The position numbers were made by a program, and so were the translations under genes. The notes under the pieces were generated by a model. That model did not search any database and was not told the origin of the DNA. It worked only from the letters and a program-made list of their open reading frames with translations. From JAHEFU01 sp020440645 (GTDB lineage Bacteria; 4484-113; JAFGCY01), in contig JAGRNR010000027.1 in NCBI GenBank assembly GCA_020440645.1, positions 1 to 53,207 of the forward strand: a stretch of 53,207 bases of DNA, read 5' to 3'. Every line of letters begins with the position of its first letter. Position 1 is the first letter of the stretch. This document shows, piece after piece, positions 17,901-25,189 of this stretch.

Positions 17901-18845
17901 ATGCGAGCGCTTACAGGCATCACGATCTGCGCCGCCACCGTCCTCCTGATGGCAACGGGGGGCTGCGCGAAGCAGAAGATTACATGGGACTTGAACGGCA
18001 GGCTTATGAGCCTGAAGCTCAACAGCCCGTTTCCGCTTGAACTGAAGCGGATCGAGCCGGGCACATTCACGATGGGCAGCACGCCGGAGGCCGGTGCGCG
18101 CTTCAGCATCCCGGAGGACGAGAAGCCGAGCCATGAGGTGCGCATCGACAGGCCGTACTTCATCGCCGTGCACGAGACAACGAATGAGCATTTCCGCCGC
18201 TTCGACCCGAAGCATGACAGTACGGCCGCACTGGCAAGCCTGCCGGAGGAGATGGCGGCCGATGCCGGGCTGGAGGACCTGAATGCGGACCGCAACCCGG
18301 TGGTCGGGGTCAGCCTGGCGGAAGCCGAGGCCTACTGCAAGTGGCTCAGTGAGGAATGCGGCCTGACCGTGCGCCTGCCAACCGAGGCCGAATGGGAGTT
18401 CGCCTGCCGTGGCGGCTCGGACAGCGCCTACTGCTGGGGTGATGCGCGCGCGGAAAGCACGAAGTTCGCCAACCTGGCGGAGGCCGGCACCGCCGAGAAG
18501 CTTGGCGGGGTGGAGGACCCGGCCCCGCGGGATGACGGCAAGCGCCTGACGGCGCGCGTTGCCAGCTTCCAGGCGAATGCCAACGGCCTGTACGACATGC
18601 ATGGCAACGTGGCGGAGTGGTGCGAGGACGTGTACAGCGCGAACTACAACAATGCTGCACTCGACGGCAGTGCCAACCAGACCGGCTCTGACAACGAGCT
18701 GCATGTGGTGCGCGGCGGCAGCTGGGCCAGCGGGATGGACCATGCGCGGAGCGCGGCGCGCGATGCCCTGCCGGCCAGCACGGAGGATGCGATGACGGGC
18801 TTCAGGATCGTGGTGGAGATGCCTGATTCGGTGGAAGAAGAGTAG
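17901..18845 (+). CDS. FGE-sulfatase-fold (SUMF1-like) lipoprotein
   Basis: The product has 314 residues from ATG 17901; upstream in-frame codons are ignored because the lipoprotein signal starts here. The lipobox region is ATGGC (Cys22). The body matches the formylglycine-generating-enzyme-like family: GTFTMGS near 54-60, KPSHEV, FIAVHETTNEHF, VSLAEAEAYCKWLSEE, RLPTEAEWEFACRGG, NGLYDMHGNVAEWCED and the terminal VVRGGSW...GFRIV. True FGEs have two active-site cysteines around RGGSF and downstream. Here the corresponding segment (RGGSWASGMDHARSAAR) lacks them, so this is probably a non-catalytic or ligand-binding member. Confidence 0.87.
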   Translation: MRALTGITICAATVLLMATGGCAKQKITWDLNGRLMSLKLNSPFPLELKRIEPGTFTMGSTPEAGARFSIPEDEKPSHEVRIDRPYFIAVHETTNEHFRRFDPKHDSTAALASLPEEMAADAGLEDLNADRNPVVGVSLAEAEAYCKWLSEECGLTVRLPTEAEWEFACRGGSDSAYCWGDARAESTKFANLAEAGTAEKLGGVEDPAPRDDGKRLTARVASFQANANGLYDMHGNVAEWCEDVYSANYNNAALDGSANQTGSDNELHVVRGGSWASGMDHARSAARDALPASTEDAMTGFRIVVEMPDSVEEE

Positions 18846-18965
18846 GCAGTGGCCAGTGGTCAGTGGGCTGTGGTCAGTAGTCAGTAGCAGCAGCGCCCCC
18901 GCCGCTGAAGCAGAGAGCAGAAAGCAGAGAGCAGAGAGCAGCAGGCAAAAGGCAGAAGGCAACAG
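18846..18965 (+). repeat. Heptameric repeats in two blocks
   Basis: Block one (18846-18887) has six units such as CCAGTGG, TCAGTGG and TCAGTAG. Block two (18910-18965) has eight units such as GCAGAGA, GCAGAAA and GCAGAAG. Period seven is kept without indels inside each block. A hairpin unit (18886-18912) sits between them. Confidence 0.65.
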
Positions 18966-18973
18966 AAAGAATT

Positions 18974-19000
18974 AGCAGCGGCGCCCTCGCCGCTGAAGCA
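18974..19000 (+). repeat. 27-bp hairpin repeat, second copy
   Basis: It matches 18886-18912 at 25 of 27 positions. The core AGCGGCG...CGCCGCT is self-complementary, so each copy folds as a short hairpin. Confidence 0.6.
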
Positions 19001-19036
19001 CTGCATAACCATGTTGATCCAAATAGCTCCGAAGTA

Positions 19037-19080
19037 GGGATGCGGTAATACCGCATCCCGGCGGCAGTGTTACTGCCGCC
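19037..19080. repeat. Tandem perfect hairpins (REP/BIME-like)
   Basis: Hairpin one: GGGATGCGGTA (19037-19047) and TACCGCATCCC (19049-19059) with a 1-nt centre. Hairpin two starts at the next base: GGCGGCAGT (19060-19068) and ACTGCCGCC (19072-19080) with loop GTT. Back-to-back palindromes in a spacer are the organisation of REP/BIME elements. There is no T-run, so a terminator is unlikely. Confidence 0.65.
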
Positions 19081-19308
19081 CTGCTTCATGTTGAGTCGTA
19101 AGATCGTATCGACTCAATTGCACACTGGAGCTGATTGAGGTCAGTTACCCGGCTGGCGCCGGGATACCGCGCCGAGCTGGCGCTCGACCTCCGCGCCTGG
19201 CTCGCGCCAGACCTTCTTACCGGCTTGCGCCGGGCCTCCGGCAGGCCGCTTCAGGCCGCATTAGATCAATATCTACTTACAAGGGATATAATCTCGGCGC
19301 GAGGATCC

Positions 19309-22239
19309 ATGGCCGAGAAGCTCAAAGACACCACCGTCCCAAACCCACCGACGGCAGACCTGCTCGCTACCGTCGGGCTCAAGCCTGAGGAGTATGCGGA
19401 GGCCTGCCGCAAGCTCGGCCGCCTGCCAAACATCGTGGAGATGGGCATCATCGGCGCGATGTGGAGCGAGCACTGCTGCTACAAGTCCAGCAAGATCCAC
19501 CTGAAGACCTTCCCCGTCACCGGCAAGCGCGTGCTGCAGGGGCCGGGAGAGCAGGCCGGTGTGCTGGACCTCGGCAATGACTACGCCCTCGTATTCAAGA
19601 TCGAATCACATAACCACCCGAGCGCGGTCGAGCCCTTCCAGGGTGCCGCGACGGGCGTGGGCGGCATCATCCGCGACATCTTCGCGATGGGGGCCCGTCC
19701 GCTGGCGCTCTTGGACAGCCTGCGCTTCGGCAACACCTACCCGGTGGAAGCGGTCGGCAATCCCGAGGCGGACAAGGCCGTTGATGAGCAGCCGCAGGAA
19801 GCGGCGGACGGCAGCGGCGACAAGCTGAACATCCCCTGGGGCGACAGCCCCGTGCCCTTCGTGTGCACCGTCTCCTGGATGACCACGATGCGCCAGCAGC
19901 TCTTCGAACGCGGCCCCGAGGCGCGCGCGGCCGTCAAGGCGATCCGTGAGATGCACACGGGCGATGTGCACGTGCTGGCTTACTGCGTGCTGCCGGACCA
20001 GATCCAGCTGGCGCTGTACCTGGAGAACGGGCGCGAGGAGGAGGCCGAGGCCGCCGTCGCCGCACTGAAGGAGAAGCTTGCCGAGGTGGTGGCCCCGCAG
20101 ACCCAGGGCAAGCCGCCCTGGGACAGCTTCGTGATGCTGCACCCGCGCCACAGCGGCAGCGAGCTGATGGAGGCGATCCACCTGCTGGAGTTCGCCCCGG
20201 TCACGCGCCAGAAGGTGGCGCAGGTCAGCGACTACAAGTACGTCAGCCAGGTCTGGCGCTACGGCGTGCCCTGGCTGGATGACGAGACTGACAACACTGA
20301 GGCCCGCGAGCTGCCCTACTGTGCCGGTGTGAACGATAAGCAGGCTGCGCGCAGCCGCTACCTTGTCAACGGGGTGGTGGAGGGCATCGCGCACTATGGC
20401 AACTGCATCGGCATCCCGACCATCGGCGGCGAGCTGGTGTTCGACCCGAGCTACACCAGCAACTGCCTTGTCAACGCGATGTGCGTCGGCATTGTCCGCA
20501 AGGACCGCATCCACAAGGCGCGCGCGGACGGGCCGGGCAATGTAGCGATGATCGTCGGTGCGCGCACCGGCCGAGACGGTGTGCAGGGCGCGACCTTCTC
20601 CAGCGTGGAGCTGGCGGAGGACGTGGCCGAGAGCCGCCCCGCCGTGCAGGTGGGCGACCCCTTCATGGAGAAGCTGCTGCTGGAGGCCACGCTCGAGATC
20701 CTCGACATGCCGGGGCTAGTCGGCATCCAGGACTTCGGCGCCGCCGGCCTGACCTGCTCGTCAGTGGAGATGACCGCCAAGAGCGGCACCGGCATGCGGC
20801 TTGACCTGGACGCTGTGCCGCAGCGCGCGAAGGACCTGAGCGCCTACGAGATGATGCTCTCCGAAAGCCAGGAGCGCATGATGATCATCGTGGAGAAGGG
20901 CAGTGAGGACAGCTTCCGCGAGGTGTTCTCCCGCTGGGGCCTGACCGCGGTGGACTGCGGCGAGATCATCGGTGAGCAGCGCATCGAGGTGCTGCATGAC
21001 GGGGCAGTCGTTGCCAACCTGCCGAACCGCCCACTGGCGGATGAGGGCCCGGAGTATGACCGCCCGCATGAGGCACCGGCCAGCTGGAAGAACCGCCACC
21101 TGCTGGATGACCGCGACATCGCCGCCGCACTTGAAAGGATAAACAAGCTGCCCGTTGCCACAGAACTGGCCGGGCACAGCCTGCCCGCGCCGGGCAGCGA
21201 CTTCGAGGACATCCTGCGCCGCCTGCTGATGCACCCGAGCGTGGCCGACAAGTGGCCGGTGTACCAGCGCTACGACTGGAGCGTGCGCACCAACACGCTG
21301 CTCGGCCCGCAGGGCAGCGACGCGGCCGTGATCCGCATCAAGGAGACCGGCCAGGGCGTCGCGATGTGCACCGATGGCAACGGCCGCGCGGTCTCGCTCG
21401 ACCCACGCATCGGTGCCGCACAGTGCGTGCTGGAGGCCGCGCGCAACATCGTGGCCAGTGGGGCGGAGCCGCTCGGGATCACGAACAACCTGAACTTCGG
21501 CAACCCGGAGAAGCCGGACCGGATGTGGCAGTTCGTGGAGAGCATCGGCGGCATCGGTGATGCACTGCGCAAGCTGGACCTGCCGGTGACCGGTGGCAAC
21601 GTCAGCCTCTACAACGAGAGTGGCGGCCGCGGCATCCTGCCGACGCCGGTGATCGGGATGGTCGGGCTGCTGGAGAAGGCCGAGCAGGCGATCCCCAGCC
21701 GCTGCACCGACAGCGGGCTCGAGCTGTTCGTGCTCGGTACACACCATGCGCGCCTCGATGCCAGCCTGCTGATGTATGACATCGCGCGGCTGCGCAGCGG
21801 CATGCTGGAGGAGCCGGACTACAAGCAGTTCATCTCCTGCATGAACTTCATCCTGCACGCCGCCGGCGAGGGTGCGATCCGCGCCTGCCATGACGTGTCG
21901 GACGGCGGGCTGCTGGTAGCGCTCGTCGAGATGCTGGCCGGGGCGCAGGTGGATGTCGCCCCGCTGCTTGCCGAAGGGTATGATATGGGAGACCATAACC
22001 GGCTGGCCACGCTGTTCGCCGAGGATGGCAACCGCTGGCTGCTGGCGGTCGGACCGGAAAGGAAGAGCTGGATCCGCACGGCTGCGCTGCACTACCAGGT
22101 GCCGCTCACGCCGCTGGGACGCTCGGTGGATGGAAGGCTCACCGTCAGCGGTGGTGACGAGGAATGGTTTGGCTGCGACTGGGACGTACTGGAGACATGT
22201 CGCCGGTACGGTCTGCAGGCGGCACTGTCAGGTGACTGA
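19309..22239 (+). CDS. purL: Phosphoribosylformylglycinamidine synthase subunit PurL with a large insertion
   Basis: The product has 976 residues from ATG 19309 (GAGG upstream); usual bacterial small PurL is near 740. It converts FGAR to FGAM with ATP and glutamine-derived ammonia, the fourth step of purine synthesis. Catalytic parts are intact: EMGIIGAMWSEHCCYKSS (His55), ESHNHPSAVEPFQGAATGVGG (99-119) and, later, GYGNC-type AHYGNCIGIPTIGGEL, DFGAAGLTCSS, NNLNFGNPEKP, TGGNVSLYNE and CHDVSDGGL. Between LLDSLRFGNT (about 142) and ARSRYLVNGVVEG (about 347), where other PurLs have only a short loop, about 200 residues are inserted in frame; see the separate entry. Codon use in the insert is like the rest. 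purF follows after one base, so the two form an operon. Confidence 0.95.
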   Translation: MAEKLKDTTVPNPPTADLLATVGLKPEEYAEACRKLGRLPNIVEMGIIGAMWSEHCCYKSSKIHLKTFPVTGKRVLQGPGEQAGVLDLGNDYALVFKIESHNHPSAVEPFQGAATGVGGIIRDIFAMGARPLALLDSLRFGNTYPVEAVGNPEADKAVDEQPQEAADGSGDKLNIPWGDSPVPFVCTVSWMTTMRQQLFERGPEARAAVKAIREMHTGDVHVLAYCVLPDQIQLALYLENGREEEAEAAVAALKEKLAEVVAPQTQGKPPWDSFVMLHPRHSGSELMEAIHLLEFAPVTRQKVAQVSDYKYVSQVWRYGVPWLDDETDNTEARELPYCAGVNDKQAARSRYLVNGVVEGIAHYGNCIGIPTIGGELVFDPSYTSNCLVNAMCVGIVRKDRIHKARADGPGNVAMIVGARTGRDGVQGATFSSVELAEDVAESRPAVQVGDPFMEKLLLEATLEILDMPGLVGIQDFGAAGLTCSSVEMTAKSGTGMRLDLDAVPQRAKDLSAYEMMLSESQERMMIIVEKGSEDSFREVFSRWGLTAVDCGEIIGEQRIEVLHDGAVVANLPNRPLADEGPEYDRPHEAPASWKNRHLLDDRDIAAALERINKLPVATELAGHSLPAPGSDFEDILRRLLMHPSVADKWPVYQRYDWSVRTNTLLGPQGSDAAVIRIKETGQGVAMCTDGNGRAVSLDPRIGAAQCVLEAARNIVASGAEPLGITNNLNFGNPEKPDRMWQFVESIGGIGDALRKLDLPVTGGNVSLYNESGGRGILPTPVIGMVGLLEKAEQAIPSRCTDSGLELFVLGTHHARLDASLLMYDIARLRSGMLEEPDYKQFISCMNFILHAAGEGAIRACHDVSDGGLLVALVEMLAGAQVDVAPLLAEGYDMGDHNRLATLFAEDGNRWLLAVGPERKSWIRTAALHYQVPLTPLGRSVDGRLTVSGGDEEWFGCDWDVLETCRRYGLQAALSGD
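19846..20256 (+). other. RAYT/Y1-transposase-like domain inside PurL, catalytic residues lost
   Basis: PurL residues about 180-316. By eye against the REP-associated tyrosine transposase family, remembered rather than computed, the order of motifs agrees. A first strand (VPFVCTVSW) leads to QLFE and a helix (AAVKAIREMH). Then HVLAYCVLPDQIQLAL stands where RAYTs have LAYVVMPDHVHLLL. A helix (AVAALKEKL) follows, then ELMEAIHLLEFAPV stands where RAYTs have ELREAIRYIxxNPV, and VSDYKYVSQ stands where they have PEDYPWSSY. The HUH histidines are Gln231 and Gln233 (19999-20007), and the catalytic Tyr position is Leu292 (20182). It cannot be an active nuclease if the alignment is right. Confidence 0.72.
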
Positions 22240-22240
22240 T

Positions 22241-23674
22241 ATGCATGAAGCACGCGAGAAATGCGGTGTCTTCGGCATCTACGCCCCCGAGCGTGATGTC
22301 AGCCGTGCCACATACTTTGGCCTGTTCGCCCTGCAGCACAGGGGACAGGAATCGAGTGGCATCGCCGTTGTCAACGGGGAGCACATCACCTGCCACAAGG
22401 AGATGGGCCTCGTCAACCAGGTCTACAACGAGGACGTGCTGGACCTGCTGAAGGGCAAGGCCGCGATCGGGCACAACCGGTACTCCACCACCGGCGGCAG
22501 CATCAAGTGCAATGCCCAACCGCTGGTGTTCAAGAAGCACTTCCAGCGCGACCGCGCGCTTGCGATCGCACACAATGGCAACCTGGTCAACGCGCAGGAG
22601 CTGGCCGAGCTGCTCAGCGAAAAGTACGGCATCACGCCTGAGACCACCAGCGACACCGAGATGATGGGCCTGCTTTTGCAGGAGTTCTACAAGCACGGCA
22701 CGATGGAGGATGCACTGCTGCAGGTCGGCGAGATGGCCCGCGGCGCGTTCAGCCTCGTGGTGCTGACCAGCCATGCGGTGTATGCGATGCGCGACCCCTG
22801 GGGCGTGCGCCCGCTGTGCCTTGGGAGGATTGACAAGGGCTTCGTGGTTGCCAGCGAAAGCTGCGCCTTCCCGCTGATCGACGCCGAGTATATGCGCGAG
22901 GTTGAGCCGGGAGAGGTCGTCAGGCTGGATGGCAACGGCATCACCAGCTGGGAGATCGCCCGCAAGGAGCCGCGCAAGGAGTGCATCTTCGAGTACTTCT
23001 ACTTCGCACGCCCGGACAGCCTGCTCAGGGGCCGTGAGGTCTACAAGATGCGCTTCAGGATGGGCAAGAACCTGTTCGAGGAAGCGCCGGTCGAGGCTGA
23101 CATGGTGATCGGCGTGCCTGAGAGCGGCCGTCCCGCGGCCGAGGGCTTCTCGGCGGCGAGCGGCATCCCGGTGCGCGAAGGCCTCGTGAAGAACCGCTAC
23201 GTGGCGCGCACCTTCATCCAGCCGATGCAGAGCATGCGCGACAGCGGCGTGCGCATGAAGTACAGCCCGCTCGGCCAGACCGTCGAGGGCAAGCGCATCG
23301 TGCTGATTGACGACAGCATCGTGCGCGGCAGCACCACCCGCAAGATCCCGCAGATGCTGTACGAGGCCGGCGCGAAGGAGATCCACATGCGCATCTCCAG
23401 CCCGCCGATCAAGTTCCCGGACTACTACGGCATCGACTTCGGCGACCCCAACGAACTGATTGCCAACAAGCTCAGCGTCGATGAGATCCGCGAGAAGATC
23501 GGCGTTGACAGCCTGCATTACCTGAGCATCGAGGGCCTGGTGCGGGCCACCGGGCTGCCACGCGAGGAGTTCAACCTCGCTTATTTCAACGGTGAATACC
23601 CGATCGAGCCGCCCAAGGGGGCGAGGCTCGGAAAGTACATCTTCGAGGAGGCTGCGGTCAAGCAGCCTGAGTGA
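22241..23674 (+). CDS. purF: Amidophosphoribosyltransferase PurF
   Basis: The product has 477 residues. ATG 22241 is one base after the purL stop with AGGTGA upstream; longer in-frame starts lie within purL and are rejected. A short propeptide (MHEAREK) precedes Cys8, which becomes the N-terminal nucleophile of the Ntn glutaminase domain (CGVFGIYAPE, LFALQHRGQESSGIA, GHNRYSTTG, AHNGNLVN). The C-terminal phosphoribosyltransferase domain has VLIDDSIVRGSTT for PRPP. Several Cys in the second half could hold a [4Fe-4S] cluster as in Bacillus-type PurF, but I cannot assign them all. It catalyses the committed step of purine synthesis. Confidence 0.96.
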   Translation: MHEAREKCGVFGIYAPERDVSRATYFGLFALQHRGQESSGIAVVNGEHITCHKEMGLVNQVYNEDVLDLLKGKAAIGHNRYSTTGGSIKCNAQPLVFKKHFQRDRALAIAHNGNLVNAQELAELLSEKYGITPETTSDTEMMGLLLQEFYKHGTMEDALLQVGEMARGAFSLVVLTSHAVYAMRDPWGVRPLCLGRIDKGFVVASESCAFPLIDAEYMREVEPGEVVRLDGNGITSWEIARKEPRKECIFEYFYFARPDSLLRGREVYKMRFRMGKNLFEEAPVEADMVIGVPESGRPAAEGFSAASGIPVREGLVKNRYVARTFIQPMQSMRDSGVRMKYSPLGQTVEGKRIVLIDDSIVRGSTTRKIPQMLYEAGAKEIHMRISSPPIKFPDYYGIDFGDPNELIANKLSVDEIREKIGVDSLHYLSIEGLVRATGLPREEFNLAYFNGEYPIEPPKGARLGKYIFEEAAVKQPE

Positions 23675-23759
23675 TCAGGATTTGGCACCACTTGGTCGGA
23701 GGACTGGCAGGCGCAGGAAGGGCAGCCGGCAAGCACTGCCGGGTGACGAGTTCGCCCGC

Positions 23760-25109
23760 ATGCTGCTCGAGCAGATCGCCGATCCGGCCCTCGACCAGGC
23801 CAGCGCGATCAACCTGATCCGCGAACTGGCAATCCACCTGCATCAGCTGTCCGACCACCAGAGCCTGTATGAACTGGTGCGTGACACCACCCAGCCGGAG
23901 CTCCTGCGCCGTGAATGCGCGCTGGCCTTCCGCCAGCTGGCAACCGAGCTGCTGGCCAGCGGGCCACAGCTTGACGAGCAGTTCGATGAGCAGCACTACG
24001 AGGTGGAGAACTGGCTGGTGGCGCTTGACCCGGCGGACCTCGAGGCGCGGCGCAACCGCGTGGAGCTGTTGATCGGGCTCGGTGCCGCCGACCTCGCTGC
24101 TGACGACATCGAATACATCGAGCGCGCCGACCCGGATGACGGCTGGCTGTGGGAGATCCGCGGCCTCTTGCTGTTCAATGCCGGGATGTATGAGGAGGCC
24201 CTGTCACAGTACAGCTCCCTGCAGGCGCGCGACCCCCTGTCAGTCACGGCGCTGACCGGCATCGCCCAGTGCCTGGGGCGGCTCGGCCGTTTCGAGGAGG
24301 CTGTGGAGACCTGTGACCTGTTGCTGACCTATGAGTTCGAGGGGATGTGGGAGGTGCGCTTCGAGCGCGCCGTGCTGCTGCGTGACCTCTGCGAGTTCGA
24401 CCGCGCGCTGGATGACTTCAACGCCTGCGAGGGCATGCCGCTGGCCGGCAGCCTGTACTTCGACCGCGGGCTGTGCCTGTTCCTGATGAGCCGGCTTGCG
24501 GATTCGATTGCCGACTTTGACAACGACCTGGAGCAGCCCGACCGCCAGGACCTCTCGCTGTGGTACCGCGGCTGCGCTCGCCTGCGGATGGGCGAGCTGG
24601 AAGGCGCGCTTGACGATTTCGAGCAGTACCAGCGCATCGGCGGTGACAGCGAATTCATCCACCAGGGGCTCGGGCAGGTCTTCCTCAGGCGCGGTGAGTT
24701 CGAGAGCGCTGACTACCACCTGCGCGCTGCACTGGGCGGGCCGATGGCCGACCACTTCAGCCGCTTCCTCTTGGCAACGCTCAACCGGCGGCGCGGTGAC
24801 GAGGGCCAGGCCGGGCAGCGCTTCGACGAGGCGGTGGAGATCATCGGCTCAATGATCCAGGAGGGGCAGGACGACTGGCACTCCCGCTCGGCGATGGCCT
24901 TCTACGAGGCGGTGCGCGGTGAGACCGAGGCCGCGGTGCTCAACTACCAGATCGCGATGCGCCATGCGCAGAACGAATATCTCGTGCGGCTGGAACTGGA
25001 GAACCTCGAGGAGTATGCGCGGATGTTCCCGGAAGACGAGGCGGTGGACGTCTGCAGCAAGCTGCTGACGAAGTACCTGATACTGATCGAGGCTGGCGAG
25101 TTCAGCTAG
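23760..25109 (+). CDS. TPR-repeat protein
   Basis: The product has 449 residues from ATG 23760. An in-frame TTG at 23682 would add 26 Arg-rich residues but has a badly spaced ribosome site, so the start is uncertain. There is no signal peptide. The N-terminal third is helical and acidic. From about 120 onwards, 34-residue helical hairpins of TPR type recur (WEIRGLLLFNAGMYEEALSQY, TGIAQCLGRLGRFEEAVETC, WYRGCARLRMGELEGALDDF, GLGQVFLRRGEFESADYHL). It is likely a cytoplasmic scaffold. It follows purF by 85 nt and may be co-transcribed, with no evidence for a role in purine synthesis. Confidence 0.82.
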   Translation: MLLEQIADPALDQASAINLIRELAIHLHQLSDHQSLYELVRDTTQPELLRRECALAFRQLATELLASGPQLDEQFDEQHYEVENWLVALDPADLEARRNRVELLIGLGAADLAADDIEYIERADPDDGWLWEIRGLLLFNAGMYEEALSQYSSLQARDPLSVTALTGIAQCLGRLGRFEEAVETCDLLLTYEFEGMWEVRFERAVLLRDLCEFDRALDDFNACEGMPLAGSLYFDRGLCLFLMSRLADSIADFDNDLEQPDRQDLSLWYRGCARLRMGELEGALDDFEQYQRIGGDSEFIHQGLGQVFLRRGEFESADYHLRAALGGPMADHFSRFLLATLNRRRGDEGQAGQRFDEAVEIIGSMIQEGQDDWHSRSAMAFYEAVRGETEAAVLNYQIAMRHAQNEYLVRLELENLEEYARMFPEDEAVDVCSKLLTKYLILIEAGEFS

Positions 25110-25189
25110 CTCTATGCCGCTCCGGATTGGATTGCCAATTCGGAGTGAAGTGTGCCCCTCCGATTTCCCCCAAGCTATGCTATTTCCGC

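Larger units (their letters stand above)
18846..19308. other. Repeat-filled spacer upstream of purL
   Basis: No gene is supported in these 463 nt. It contains two blocks of heptamer repeats (18846-18887, 18910-18965), two copies of a 27-bp hairpin unit (18886-18912, 18974-19000), two tandem perfect hairpins (19037-19080) and a degenerate GCTGGCGCC-rich stretch (about 19140-19235). The purL frame is open through the last part, but it is repeat, not protein. Confidence 0.65.

Noticed and set aside
19135..19308. N-terminal extension of PurL from TTG 19135
   Set aside because: The sequence is degenerate GGCGCC-rich repeat, has no ribosome site and is absent from PurL proteins; ATG 19309 starts at the conserved N-terminus.
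19999..20007. Active transposase within purL
   Set aside because: Both HUH histidine positions are Gln and the Tyr position is Leu, and the reading frame is continuous with PurL, so it is not a mobile gene interrupting purL.
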